The position numbers and the translations under genes were made by a program. A DNA stretch of 64,000 bases from JAAXHF01 sp965242605. GTDB taxonomy: Bacteria > Desulfobacterota > Binatia > Bin18. The notes below the pieces were generated by a model that saw only the letters and a list, made by a program, of their open reading frames with translations, made no database searches and was not told where the DNA came from. Shown piece after piece: positions 48,832 through 58,032 of the stretch (the stretch's first letter is position 1; each line of letters opens with the position of its first letter). The stretch covers positions 1 through 64,000 of the forward strand of contig CBDESS010000001.1 of NCBI GenBank assembly GCA_965242605.1, in the 5' to 3' direction.

Positions 48832-49656
48832 CTAGACAGGTCCCATACGGGTCGGAGCTTGGCCAGGAGTCGGAACGGGACGGACCACTACCTGATTCCG
48901 AAAGCGAGCGTCAAACACGGCCGCCGGCCCATCAAGCGGCCAAGTTTCGAGGACCTGCCCGACGCGGGCCAGTTGTTCGGGCCGGGTTTCCCGGCCGACC
49001 CGGATCGTGACCTGTCGCTGGGCCAGAAACAGGGTATAGCCCAGGTCCTGATCCCAGTGAATTTCAGAGAGCTGTTCCCGCCACAGCCGGCTCAGCGCCA
49101 ACAGGCGCAGGACACCGGCCAGCGCGCGGCGGGCATCGGGATCACCCAGCCGCAGCTCGGCCAGACCGCTGACATGGGGCAGGTCGAGACGGCTGGCCGG
49201 GAGTTCGGGATCAAAAAAGCAGCCGCCGTGCTGATCAAGATAGGCCGGCTGCGGGTTTCGGACAACGGCGACGGGTCGGCGGACCTCGACTCGGATGTGA
49301 ACGGCGTCGGGCAGCCGGCGGGCGACCGTGGCCCGGGCGACCCTGGGATGGCTGAGGAGCCGGGTTTCGACCTGCTGGCGATCAACCTCAAACACCGGCA
49401 TACCGGAACGAATACCGCTCCAGCGCCGAATATCGGTCTGCGACAGCGGTCCGTCGGTGTGGACGACAATCTGCTGTACGGCAAAATAGGGCTGGTGGAC
49501 GACAAAGCGGACCAGCCTCGCCCCCCACCCCCACAGGCCGGCCAGCAGGCTGATGAAGACCAGCAGCCCACCGCTCCGGCGGAGCCGGCGGAGCGGACGG
49601 GCTGGCCGCGGCGTCCCTGGGTCAGCTTGAGAAACGGCAGATGTGCGGTGTCTCAC
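48832..49656 (-). CDS. ftsQ: Cell division protein FtsQ
   Basis: A 274-residue bitopic divisome protein. A basic Arg/Pro-rich cytoplasmic tail leads into one transmembrane helix (GLLVFISLLAGLWGWGARLV, about residues 30-49). A POTRA domain follows (FAVQQIVVHTDGPLSQTDI, GMPVFEVDRQQVETRLLSHP, VARATVARRLPDAVHIRVEV) and then the FtsQ/DivIB beta domain. The start overlaps the ddl stop by 4 bases (ATGA). The order ddl-ftsQ-ftsA-ftsZ is the usual one. Confidence 0.92.
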   Translation of the reverse strand: MRHRTSAVSQADPGTPRPARPLRRLRRSGGLLVFISLLAGLWGWGARLVRFVVHQPYFAVQQIVVHTDGPLSQTDIRRWSGIRSGMPVFEVDRQQVETRLLSHPRVARATVARRLPDAVHIRVEVRRPVAVVRNPQPAYLDQHGGCFFDPELPASRLDLPHVSGLAELRLGDPDARRALAGVLRLLALSRLWREQLSEIHWDQDLGYTLFLAQRQVTIRVGRETRPEQLARVGQVLETWPLDGPAAVFDARFRNQVVVRPVPTPGQAPTRMGPV

Positions 49657-50597
49657 CCTGCCCTCCCGTGGCTATGGAGACTGGCGCGCTGCAAAATAGC
49701 TTCAACCAAGGCCTCATAGTCGAGTCCGGCGTAGGCGGCAATGCGCGGCAAATAGCTGAGTTCGGTCAGTCCGGGGAGGGAGTTCACCTCGAGAACAAAA
49801 ATCTGGCCGTGTTCGGTCACCCGCGTGTCGACCCGACTATAGCCGCTACAGCCTAGCGCCCGATGCGCCTCAAGGGCGATCTTCAGCACCTGAGCATACA
49901 CCTCGGGCGCAAGCGGTGCGGGCATCAGGAACTCCTCCCGACCGGCCGTATACTTGACCTCGTAGGAGTGAAATTCTCCTTTGGCAATCACCTCCATCGC
50001 CCCCAGCGTTTGCTCGCCCAGAATCCCGACCGTCACTTCCTGGCCGTGGATATACGCCTCGACCAGGCTGACCGCATCAAACCGAGACGCCTCGGTCAGA
50101 GCGTCGGGCAGGCTCTGGCCGGACCGAACAATACTCACTCCCACGCTCGAGCCCTCGGCACTCGGTTTCACCACAACCGGTAACGACAAGCTGCTCAGCT
50201 TCCGCTCCGCCATCTGTAGGTCTATCACCTCCCAGGCCGGGGTCGGAATCTCATGGGTTTGCCATATCCGTTTGGCCAGAGGTTTATTCATGGCCAGCGC
50301 GCTGGCCAATACGCCCGACCCGGTATACGGAACCCCCAGCACCTCCAGGACGGCCTGGACCGTGCCGTCCTCACCGAATTTTCCGTGCAGGGCGATAAAG
50401 GCCACATCGACCTGGCGCACCTCGGTCAGCCACACGCCGTCGGCCTCAACCTCAATGCCGACCACATCGTAACCCAGGCCGCGCAGCGCTTTACACACCG
50501 CACCACCGGTCCGCAGCGAAATTTCACGCTCGGCCGACACGCCGCCCAGCAGCACTCCAACCGTTTTTTCGCGTCCCCGAGGGGTCGCAACGCTCAT
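49653..50597 (-). CDS. ddl: D-alanine--D-alanine ligase
   Basis: Makes D-Ala-D-Ala for the peptidoglycan stem. The 314 residues are an ATP-grasp enzyme: VLLGGVSAEREISLRTG at the N terminus, HGKFGEDGTVQAVLEVLGVP, PVVVKPSAEGSSVGVSIV, and the Mg2+-binding FVLEVNSLPGLTELSYLPR. A DdlB-type short form. Since murF is missing from the cluster, the MurF that uses this dipeptide must be encoded elsewhere. Overlaps of 4 bases with murB and ftsQ. Confidence 0.96.
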   Translation of the reverse strand: MSVATPRGREKTVGVLLGGVSAEREISLRTGGAVCKALRGLGYDVVGIEVEADGVWLTEVRQVDVAFIALHGKFGEDGTVQAVLEVLGVPYTGSGVLASALAMNKPLAKRIWQTHEIPTPAWEVIDLQMAERKLSSLSLPVVVKPSAEGSSVGVSIVRSGQSLPDALTEASRFDAVSLVEAYIHGQEVTVGILGEQTLGAMEVIAKGEFHSYEVKYTAGREEFLMPAPLAPEVYAQVLKIALEAHRALGCSGYSRVDTRVTEHGQIFVLEVNSLPGLTELSYLPRIAAYAGLDYEALVEAILQRASLHSHGRAG

Positions 50598-51589
50598 ACC
50601 GCCCGCCCCTCGTCGGACGCGTGGACGGCGAGACCCGGGATCCCCCGGTCTCGCTCCCAGTCTCCGACCAGACGGATCTCCGGCTCAAGCCACACCCGCT
50701 GCGTGTTCCACACCGCGCGCCGCACATGTTCCATCAGCCGCTTCACCTCAGCCGCCCGCGCGCCAGCGGTATTCAGGATAAAATTGGCGTGCCGCTCAGA
50801 CACCCGAGCCTGCCCACAGCGGGCACCTTTCAGGCCGACCAGTTCGATCAGACGGCCGGCGTAGCCGCCGGGCGGATTTTTGAAAATTGAGCCCGCGTTG
50901 GGATAGCCGCGCGGCTGACCGCTCTGACGTTGTGTGTGGGCTTGGCGCATCGCCGCCCTGAGCCGAGCCGGCTCCTGACGCCGCAGGCAAAAACAGACCT
51001 CAGCCACAATAAAGCCGACCGGCAACCCGCTGCGGCGATAGCCGAAGCCGAGCTGCCCGGCGGCCAGACAGACCACCCGAGCGGCACGGTCAACACCCCG
51101 GACCGTTTCCACAGCCTGACTCAACTCCCCACCAAAAGCGCCCGCATTCATCAGCAGTCCTCCGCCCACGCTGCCGGGTATGCCCTCGGCAAACGCCACC
51201 CCGGCGTAACCCTTGTCTACAGTCTCGCGGACAAAGCGACCCAGCGAACGCCCTGCCCCAACCCGCACCCGACGCTCGGTCTGCTCAGCCCCAGGTTCGC
51301 TCCACACGCTATAATTGAACCCCTTGCCGAGCTTGACCACAACGCCACGGATGCCCGCATCGCTGACCAACAGATTGCTCCCCCCGCCCAGGAGAAAAAG
51401 CGGCAGCCGTTCAGCCCGGACAAACCGCACCACGGCTTGGAGTTCGGCCAGACTGTAGGGTTCGACAAAGATGTCGGCCGGGCCGCCGATCCGAAAAGAC
51501 GTATAGCGAGCCAGCGCGACATCACAGCGGACCTGAGACACCTGGTCGGCCAGCAGGGTCAGCAGCCGTTTTTTCTGTTCAGCCTGCAC
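50594..51589 (-). CDS. murB: UDP-N-acetylenolpyruvoylglucosamine reductase
   Basis: FAD enzyme that reduces the enolpyruvyl group to make UDP-N-acetylmuramate. The 331 residues include YTSFRIGGPADIFVEP, PLFLLGGGSNLLVSDAGIRG (FAD phosphate loop), AFAEGIPGSVGGGLLMNAGA and the YPNAGSIFKNPPGG segment with the catalytic Ser. The QSGQPRGYPNAGSIFKNP form is the type II MurB, without the extra loop of the E. coli protein. It overlaps murC by 11 bases and ddl by 4. Confidence 0.96.
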   Translation of the reverse strand: MQAEQKKRLLTLLADQVSQVRCDVALARYTSFRIGGPADIFVEPYSLAELQAVVRFVRAERLPLFLLGGGSNLLVSDAGIRGVVVKLGKGFNYSVWSEPGAEQTERRVRVGAGRSLGRFVRETVDKGYAGVAFAEGIPGSVGGGLLMNAGAFGGELSQAVETVRGVDRAARVVCLAAGQLGFGYRRSGLPVGFIVAEVCFCLRRQEPARLRAAMRQAHTQRQSGQPRGYPNAGSIFKNPPGGYAGRLIELVGLKGARCGQARVSERHANFILNTAGARAAEVKRLMEHVRRAVWNTQRVWLEPEIRLVGDWERDRGIPGLAVHASDEGRAV

Positions 51590-53063
51590 CCCTACCTCTT
51601 TTCTGGAGCAGTGCGAGCAACTCGCCCCCAGTCCGGTGGATATCCCCAGCCCCCAGGGTCATGACCATATCACCCGGCCGGACAGAGGCGAGGGCCGCCT
51701 CGGCCAGCCTCTCCCGGTCGGCAACAAAACGGACCTCGCTCTGACCGCGCTGGCGTAAGGCTTGGTACAGCCGGTATCCAGAAACCCCGTCCCGCGGTTT
51801 CTCACCGGCAGGGTAGATCTCGGTCAGCACGACCGCATCCGCATCATCAAAAGCGGACAGAAAATCGTCAAACAGAGCCTGGGTCCGCGAATACCGATGC
51901 GGCTGAAACACGGCCACTAAGCGGCGCGCCGGGTCGGCCTGGCAGCTCCCCTCGCGGGCTGCCCGCAGGGTTACCCTGAGTTCCTCGGGGTGATGCGCAT
52001 AGTCGTCAACTACCAATACCCCGGCGGCTTCACCCTTGACCTCAAAGCGGCGCTGAATGCCGTCAAAACCGGCCAGGGCGCGTTGTACGCAGGCAAACGG
52101 AAGCCCCAGCTCCCGCGCCACCGCCACCACCGCCAGGGCGTTGAGCGCATAGTGACGGCCCGGCAGCCTGAGTTGAAGCGGGCCGAGCCGCTCATCGCCG
52201 TACCAGACCTCACACTGGGTGGTCATGCCTGACACATGCAAATCGCGTGCTGTCAGGTCGGCCTCGGGACCCAGGCCATAGGTGACAAAGCGTTTCTGGA
52301 CGTGGGGCAACAGGTCCTGGACATTGACACTATCCAGACACAGGACGGCCCGACCGTAAAACGGGACACGGTTGATAAAGCGCAGGTAGGCGTCTTTGAC
52401 CCGGTCCATACTGCCATAAAAATCGAGATGCTCGGGGTCAATATTGGTGACCACAACAAGTGTCGGGCTCAGCAACAGAAACGTCCCATCGCTCTCGTCG
52501 GCCTCTGCCACCAAAAAGCGGCCCTGGCCCAGACGCGCGTTCGAGCTCACGACATTCAGACGGCCGCCAATCACAGAGGTCGGGTCTAACTCGGCCTGGG
52601 ACAGAACGCTGGTAATGAGCGATGTAGTAGTGGTTTTGCCGTGCGTGCCAGCAATCGCAATACCGTATTTGAGACGCATCAGTTCGGCCAGCATCTCGGC
52701 CCGCGGGATCACCGGAATGCGCCGCTCACGCGCCCGGCCCACCTCTGGATTGGCAGATTTCACAGCCGACGATACAATGACCACGTCGGTCTGGGGGTCA
52801 ATATGCTCGGCCCGATGTCCGTAGGCGACGCGCGCTCCGAGGCGGCTCAGGCGGCGGGTCGTGCCCGATTCGATCTGGTCCGAGCCACTGATCTGATAGC
52901 CCAGGTTCAGCAGGAGCTCGGCGATACCGCTCATGCCGATCCCCCCAATGCCGACAAAATGAATATGGCGGTTGGTATCAAACAACACCTGCCCCTGGGA
53001 GTTACGCGCCACTCGTCCGTTCCCAGACACCTGCGCTCTGCCATGTGTCCTATCGTCCATCAT
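51579..53063 (-). CDS. murC: UDP-N-acetylmuramate--L-alanine ligase
   Basis: Adds L-Ala, the first residue of the stem peptide. The ATG at 53063 overlaps the murG stop (ATGA) and gives 494 residues; a longer frame upstream lies inside murG. HFVGIGGIGMSGIAELLLNL is the N-terminal nucleotide fold, AGTHGKTTTTSLITSVL the ATP P-loop, and DDYAHHPEELRVTLRAAR and FQPHRYSRTQALFDDFLSAF the C-terminal motifs. It is the only Mur ligase besides MurE in the cluster. Confidence 0.97.
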   Translation of the reverse strand: MMDDRTHGRAQVSGNGRVARNSQGQVLFDTNRHIHFVGIGGIGMSGIAELLLNLGYQISGSDQIESGTTRRLSRLGARVAYGHRAEHIDPQTDVVIVSSAVKSANPEVGRARERRIPVIPRAEMLAELMRLKYGIAIAGTHGKTTTTSLITSVLSQAELDPTSVIGGRLNVVSSNARLGQGRFLVAEADESDGTFLLLSPTLVVVTNIDPEHLDFYGSMDRVKDAYLRFINRVPFYGRAVLCLDSVNVQDLLPHVQKRFVTYGLGPEADLTARDLHVSGMTTQCEVWYGDERLGPLQLRLPGRHYALNALAVVAVARELGLPFACVQRALAGFDGIQRRFEVKGEAAGVLVVDDYAHHPEELRVTLRAAREGSCQADPARRLVAVFQPHRYSRTQALFDDFLSAFDDADAVVLTEIYPAGEKPRDGVSGYRLYQALRQRGQSEVRFVADRERLAEAALASVRPGDMVMTLGAGDIHRTGGELLALLQKRGRGAG

Positions 53064-54226
53064 CTGTCCGCCTCTCCGACCGAGAGCCGGGCTGCTGCCG
53101 GCAAACAGGCCAAACACTCCCGCAAGACATGTGCCGTCGCGTCGGCTTGGCCGAAAGCTGCCGCCGCCCGGGCCATGGCCTGCAAGCGGACCGGCTCTTG
53201 CATCAGGCCGCGGAGAGCCCCTGCAACCCGCTCCGCGCTCAACTCGGCATCCAGAATCATCAACGCCGCTCCGGCTTGGACGAGCTGCTCCGCATTGGCC
53301 CGTTGGTGATCGTCCGCGGCATACGGATAGGGCACAAAAATAGCCGGTTTGCCCAGGGCCGTCAGCTCGGCCAGCGTCATGGCTCCGGCCCGGCAGATGA
53401 CGACATCGGCGGCAGCATAGGCCGCGTCCATCGCCTCAATAAAAGACACGACCTCGGCCTCGACATCGAGCCGCGTGTACGCACGACAGACCTCGGCGTG
53501 CTCGGCTTGGCCGGTTTGGTGCATAATCCGGAGTCGGTTGGACGGCACCCCGAGGGCGGCAAACGCGGCAGGCAGAATTTGGTTGAGCCGGCGCGCGCCG
53601 GCACTCCCGCCAACGATTAAGATGCTGAACGGTTTGGTCTGCCCGTCGCCATGAGGTTCTGCCGGTCCGGGCAACAACAGACCCGTCATCTCTGCCGCTC
53701 GCCAGCGGACCGGGGTGCCGGTATAGACCGCTTTTCCGGCCGGAAAGCAGGCCACAGTCGCGGGAAAACCGACGCACACACGTCTCGCAAAGCGCCCCAA
53801 CAGCCGGTTGGTGAGTCCAGGAACCGCGTTCGGCTCAAGCAGTACACACGGGATGCGCCGCAGCCAAGCCGCCACCACGGTCGGTCCAGACGCATAGCCA
53901 CCGAGGCTAAAAATGAGATCAGGCCCAAACTCCCCTAGGATACGCCACGCCGAGCCAATCCCGCATAGGGCCGCCCAGCCGGCCCGCAGTCCACCCCGCC
54001 AGCTTTTGCCCCGCAGCTGCTTGGCAGAGATGAGGCGCAGCGGAAAACCCAGACGCGGAACCACCCTCCCCTCTATGCCGTAGGGCGTGCCGACAAACAA
54101 CACCTCGGCCGCCACTTCTCGCTGGGCACCCTGGGCGAGTGCCACCCCAGGAAACAGATGGCCGCCCGTCCCCCCGGCGGCCAACAGCAGCCGGAACCGT
54201 CTGGTGTCTTTGGGCCTCCTAGGCAT
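53060..54226 (-). CDS. murG: Undecaprenyldiphospho-muramoylpentapeptide beta-N-acetylglucosaminyltransferase
   Basis: Converts lipid I to lipid II on the inner face of the membrane. The ATG at 54226, 8 bases inside the ftsW end, gives 388 residues. Features are LLAAGGTGGHLFPGVALAQG, the SLGGYASGPTVVAAWLRRIP segment, PNAVPGLTNRLLGRFA, ILIVGGSAGARRLNQILP, and the UDP-GlcNAc-binding VICRAGAMTLAELTALGKPA followed by VPYPYAADDHQRANAE. The longer frame upstream is within ftsW. Confidence 0.96.
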   Translation of the reverse strand: MPRRPKDTRRFRLLLAAGGTGGHLFPGVALAQGAQREVAAEVLFVGTPYGIEGRVVPRLGFPLRLISAKQLRGKSWRGGLRAGWAALCGIGSAWRILGEFGPDLIFSLGGYASGPTVVAAWLRRIPCVLLEPNAVPGLTNRLLGRFARRVCVGFPATVACFPAGKAVYTGTPVRWRAAEMTGLLLPGPAEPHGDGQTKPFSILIVGGSAGARRLNQILPAAFAALGVPSNRLRIMHQTGQAEHAEVCRAYTRLDVEAEVVSFIEAMDAAYAAADVVICRAGAMTLAELTALGKPAIFVPYPYAADDHQRANAEQLVQAGAALMILDAELSAERVAGALRGLMQEPVRLQAMARAAAAFGQADATAHVLRECLACLPAAARLSVGEADR

Positions 54227-55391
54227 GAGGCTGGTTCTCCCGCCGAATCTCGCGCGATAAGCCCAGCAGCACGCCCACATACGCCAGGGCCATACACAGC
54301 GACGAGCCGCCATAGCTGATAAACGGCAGGGGCAGGCCCTTTGTTGGGAGCAGGCCCAGCACGACGGCTATATTCAAGCCGGCCTGACCAACCAGTAGAA
54401 AGCTACAGCCAAAAGCCAGCAATTGCCCAAACCGATAGGGATGGCGGAGCGCGATCCGCACCCCACGGGCCCCGACAACGGCGAACAGACCGATGATGAG
54501 GCCCGTCCCCCACAGCCCGGTTTCTTCGCCTACCACCGCGAACACAAAGTCGGTGTGCGCCTCGGGCAGATAAAACATCTTCTGACTACTCTGGCCCAGG
54601 CCGACACCGTGCATCCCACCCGCCCCAAAGGCCAGCAGCGACTGGTGGAGTTGATACCCGCCGGTCTGACGGTGGGCGGCCGGGTCGAGAAAAGACAGCA
54701 GCCGGGCACTCCGATACTCGGACGCCATAATCCCAGCCAGCACCACGACCAGACCCGCTCCGGCCAGTAGGGCGAGGTGGCGGTGGCGCGCCCCGGCGAC
54801 AAACAGCAGAACGAGCAGCGTTAGCCCCACAAAGGCCGCCCCTCCCAGGTCAGGCTCTACGACAATCAGGAGAGCGACCAGCCCGACGACCAGCATATGG
54901 GGCAATACGCCAAACACAAAACTGTGCAGCCGTCTGGCCTTCTTGACCAAGGAATGGGCCAGATACAGCACAACTGCGCCTTTCGCAAACTCGGACGGCT
55001 GAAAATTGATGACCCCGAGATGGATCCAGCGCCGGACCTGGCCGTCGGACAACAGGACGACGATCAGGCTGACAACCGCCAGTAGCAGGCCGGGATAGGC
55101 AAAGCGCCAATAGACCGCCGACGACAGCCGGGCGATCAGCCCCATCCCGAGCACGCCCAGACTCAGCGCCAGCATCTGCTTCCAGACAAAGCGGTAGGGC
55201 TGAGTAGGGTGCTCGGCGGCATAAAAATAGGTGGTGTTCAACACCATAATTTGGCCGATCAGCACAAGCACCAGCACGCTCGTCAGCAGCCATCCATCCA
55301 TCGCTCCACGGCTCATCCAGGCCGACGGCTGGCCTTCGAGCCAAGTCGCAGCTTCCCGCTTGCGGCCCTCCATTTTTACCCCGTTTGCCAT
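54219..55391 (-). CDS. ftsW: Septal peptidoglycan polymerase FtsW
   Basis: A SEDS-family glycosyltransferase that polymerises lipid II at the septum with FtsI. The 390 residues form about ten membrane helices. Seen are IHLGVINFQPSEFAKGAVVL, LLIVVEPDLGGAAFVGLTLL, the outer loop HQSLLAFGAGGMHGVGLGQS, FVFAVVGEETGLWG and the SEDS end LPFISYGGSSLCMALAYVGV. A 30-residue polar N-terminal tail precedes the first helix. It directly follows mraY (14 bp), in the place where murD normally intervenes. Confidence 0.95.
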   Translation of the reverse strand: MANGVKMEGRKREAATWLEGQPSAWMSRGAMDGWLLTSVLVLVLIGQIMVLNTTYFYAAEHPTQPYRFVWKQMLALSLGVLGMGLIARLSSAVYWRFAYPGLLLAVVSLIVVLLSDGQVRRWIHLGVINFQPSEFAKGAVVLYLAHSLVKKARRLHSFVFGVLPHMLVVGLVALLIVVEPDLGGAAFVGLTLLVLLFVAGARHRHLALLAGAGLVVVLAGIMASEYRSARLLSFLDPAAHRQTGGYQLHQSLLAFGAGGMHGVGLGQSSQKMFYLPEAHTDFVFAVVGEETGLWGTGLIIGLFAVVGARGVRIALRHPYRFGQLLAFGCSFLLVGQAGLNIAVVLGLLPTKGLPLPFISYGGSSLCMALAYVGVLLGLSREIRRENQPHA

Positions 55392-55405
55392 TGCTCAACC
55401 GACCG

Positions 55406-56485
55406 TCATCTCAGCTTCAGCGTGCACAGCGCTAACAGCGCACAAATAATCGACACAATCCAAAACCGGACAATAATCAGGGGTTCCGGCCAGCCCAGCA
55501 ACTCAAAATGGTGGTGGAGCGGTGCCATGCGAAAAATCCGCTTGTGGCGCAGCTTATACGAGGCGACCTGAAAAATAACCGAAGCGGCCTCGACCACAAA
55601 CACTCCACCGGCCAGGACAAGGACGATTTCCTGCTTACAGACGAGCGCCACAATCCCCAGTGCAGCCCCCAGCGACAAAGCCCCGGTATCACCCATGAAC
55701 ATCTGGGCCGGATAGGCGTTAAACCACAAAAATCCGAGCCCGGCGGCGGCTAGCGCACCACAAAAGATTGTCACTTCACCCGCGCCAAGCACCTTGGGCA
55801 CCTGGAGATAGTCGGCTATCTGGGCATGGCCACTGACATAGGCGAACAAGGCGTAGGTCACCCCGGTAATCATCACCGGCCCAATCGCCAAGCCGTCCAG
55901 CCCGTCGGTCAAATTGACCGCGTTTGAGGCACCCACAATCACTACCATCGCAAGCGGGATATACCACCAGCCCAGATCGGGCCGGAGGTCTTTGAAAAAT
56001 GGAATCGTCAGGCTGGTGTCAAACCCCGGCAGACAGACCAGATAGACGGCCGCCCCAAGGGCCAGGATCAGCTGCCACAGCAGCTTATATTTGCCTCGGA
56101 GACCGATGGAATTTTTGCGCGACAGCTTGCGGTAGTCATCCATAAAACCAATCGCCCCAAAGCTGACCGTCACCCCCAGCGCAAGCCACACATAGGGATT
56201 GCTCAGATCGGCTAACAGCAGGGTGGCTACCGTCAAGGAGAAGAGAATCAGCGTTCCGCCCATGGTCGGCGTTCCGGCCTTGCTGAGGTGCGCGTGTGGA
56301 CCGTCGGGCCGAATCGGCTGTCCAACCTGCAGGACGGTCAGCCGGGCGATCAGCCGTGGTCCGAGAAAAAAGGATACGGTGAGTGCCATGATGGCGGCCA
56401 GCAGCGTCCGAAAGGTGATATACCGGAAGACGTTGAACACCGAGGAGCTGGTATGCAGCGGATACAGCAGCAGGTAGAGCATCAC
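55406..56485 (-). CDS. mraY: Phospho-N-acetylmuramoyl-pentapeptide-transferase
   Basis: Makes lipid I from UDP-MurNAc-pentapeptide and undecaprenyl phosphate. The 359-residue polytopic protein has the family motifs KAGTPTMGGTLILFSLTVAT, FGAIGFMDDYRKLSRKN (Asp pair), VNLTDGLDGLAIGPVM and RIFRMAPLHHHFELLGWPEP (His cluster). It overlaps the murE stop by 4 bases (ATGA), leaving no room for murF, and is followed by ftsW without murD. Confidence 0.97.
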   Translation of the reverse strand: MMLYLLLYPLHTSSSVFNVFRYITFRTLLAAIMALTVSFFLGPRLIARLTVLQVGQPIRPDGPHAHLSKAGTPTMGGTLILFSLTVATLLLADLSNPYVWLALGVTVSFGAIGFMDDYRKLSRKNSIGLRGKYKLLWQLILALGAAVYLVCLPGFDTSLTIPFFKDLRPDLGWWYIPLAMVVIVGASNAVNLTDGLDGLAIGPVMITGVTYALFAYVSGHAQIADYLQVPKVLGAGEVTIFCGALAAAGLGFLWFNAYPAQMFMGDTGALSLGAALGIVALVCKQEIVLVLAGGVFVVEAASVIFQVASYKLRHKRIFRMAPLHHHFELLGWPEPLIIVRFWIVSIICALLALCTLKLR

Positions 56486-58032
56486 CCGGCCTCCCGTTCG
56501 GAGAAATAACGGCGGACCTCTTCTCGATCGTCAAAGTGATGCTTGCGGGTACCGATGATCTGGTAGTCCTCGTGACCCTTGCCGGCAATCACCACTACGT
56601 CTCCAGACCGGGCCCCAGCCAAAGCGGCCTGAATCGCGGCCCGACGGTCGGCCAGGACCACATAGCCGTGCTGCGCAGCGGCGAGGGCCAACGGCCCGCC
56701 CAGCGGCCGCAGACCGGTCTGGACCAGGCCGCGTTCCGCCTCAGCCAGGATGCGCTGCGGGTCTTCACTGCGCGGATTGTCCGAGGTTAAAACAACAAGG
56801 TCGCTCAGCCGGCCGGCGGTCTGTCCCATGAGCGGCCGCTTGCCCCGATCCCGGTCGCCACCACAGCCAAAGACCGTCACCAAACGTTTTTGGGTCAGCG
56901 CACGCACCGAACGCAGGGTCTTGTCGAGCGCGTCGGGTTTATGGGCGTAGTCCACAATCACCCCAAACGGCTGGCCGAGGTCGAGCTTTTCTAAACGCCC
57001 GGGTACGGTGCGACAGGCAGCGATGCCAGCCACAATCGTCTCGGCCGGCACGCCTAGCGCGTGGGCCGTGGCCGCCGCGGCCACGATATTGTACAGGTGC
57101 GGCTCACCGATCAGGGTAGAGGAAAACATGACTGGCCTGCCCTCCACACGCAACACTCCGCGCAAGCCGCCAACACCGTGTTCAAGCGCAGCGATCGAGA
57201 CCGTTGCATCAGGGCTGCGGCCGTAGGTGATGAGCCGGCCGGGCAGTCGGTAGCCGGCCAATTTCTGGCCCCACGGGTCATCCACATTGACCACGGCAAA
57301 ACGGTCGGCTTTGGGGGAGTCGGCCAGACCGGAGCAAAACAGGCTGACCTTAGCGGCAAAATACTCGTCCAGGTCGGTATGAAAATCGAGGTGATCTCGG
57401 CTCAAATTCGTAAACACTGCCCCGTCCCACTGACAGCCACGGACCCGCTCCTGAACTAGGGCGTGGGACGAGACCTCCATGACCGCGTAGCTCACACCAG
57501 CCTTGACCATCGTACCCAGCAGCGCCTGGAGTTCAACCGCTTCAGGGGTGGTGAACGGTGCCAGCTCTTGCCGTCCCGGATAGCGGTAATTGACCGTGCC
57601 AATCACACCGGTTGGCCAACCCAGGGCCAGGAATATGGCCTCTAACAGATAGGTCGTAGTGGTTTTCCCACTCGTTCCGGTTACACCGACCAGCGACAGC
57701 TTGGCGCTCGGCCGGCCGTAAAACCGGTCGGCCATCAGTCCCAGTAGATGCCGCGGCCCGGCGCAGCCGATCAGACCCAGCGGCCGCCCGTAGCCCGCCA
57801 GCCGCGCTTGCACGGCGGCGTAATGTTCCTGGGCCACAACAACCGCCGCAGCCCCGGCCTGCAAGGCTTGGTCTGCAAACGCTAAGCCGTCGGTCTTTGT
57901 TCCCGGCAAGGCGAAAAACACCGCCCCGGGCCTCACCCGGCGCGAATCATAGGCCAGCTGCGTGACCGGGATGTCCAGCTGGCCCGAGGTCCGAAGCACA
58001 ACGCCTAGCGGTAAGAGCTCGGCCAGCCTCAC
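56482..58032 (-). CDS. murE: UDP-N-acetylmuramoyl-tripeptide synthetase (meso-diaminopimelate type)
   Basis: Adds the third residue of the stem peptide. The 516 residues contain VTQLAYDSRRVRPGAVFFAL, the P-loop VTGTSGKTTTTYLLEAIF and the carbamylated-Lys region, and VDYAHKPDALDKTLRSVR. The substrate-selecting motif is SDNPRSEDPQ, the D-N-P-R form associated with meso-diaminopimelate and not lysine. The peptidoglycan should therefore be A1-gamma type, as in Gram-negatives. ATGA overlaps join it to ftsI upstream and mraY downstream. Confidence 0.96.
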   Translation of the reverse strand: MRLAELLPLGVVLRTSGQLDIPVTQLAYDSRRVRPGAVFFALPGTKTDGLAFADQALQAGAAAVVVAQEHYAAVQARLAGYGRPLGLIGCAGPRHLLGLMADRFYGRPSAKLSLVGVTGTSGKTTTTYLLEAIFLALGWPTGVIGTVNYRYPGRQELAPFTTPEAVELQALLGTMVKAGVSYAVMEVSSHALVQERVRGCQWDGAVFTNLSRDHLDFHTDLDEYFAAKVSLFCSGLADSPKADRFAVVNVDDPWGQKLAGYRLPGRLITYGRSPDATVSIAALEHGVGGLRGVLRVEGRPVMFSSTLIGEPHLYNIVAAAATAHALGVPAETIVAGIAACRTVPGRLEKLDLGQPFGVIVDYAHKPDALDKTLRSVRALTQKRLVTVFGCGGDRDRGKRPLMGQTAGRLSDLVVLTSDNPRSEDPQRILAEAERGLVQTGLRPLGGPLALAAAQHGYVVLADRRAAIQAALAGARSGDVVVIAGKGHEDYQIIGTRKHHFDDREEVRRYFSEREAG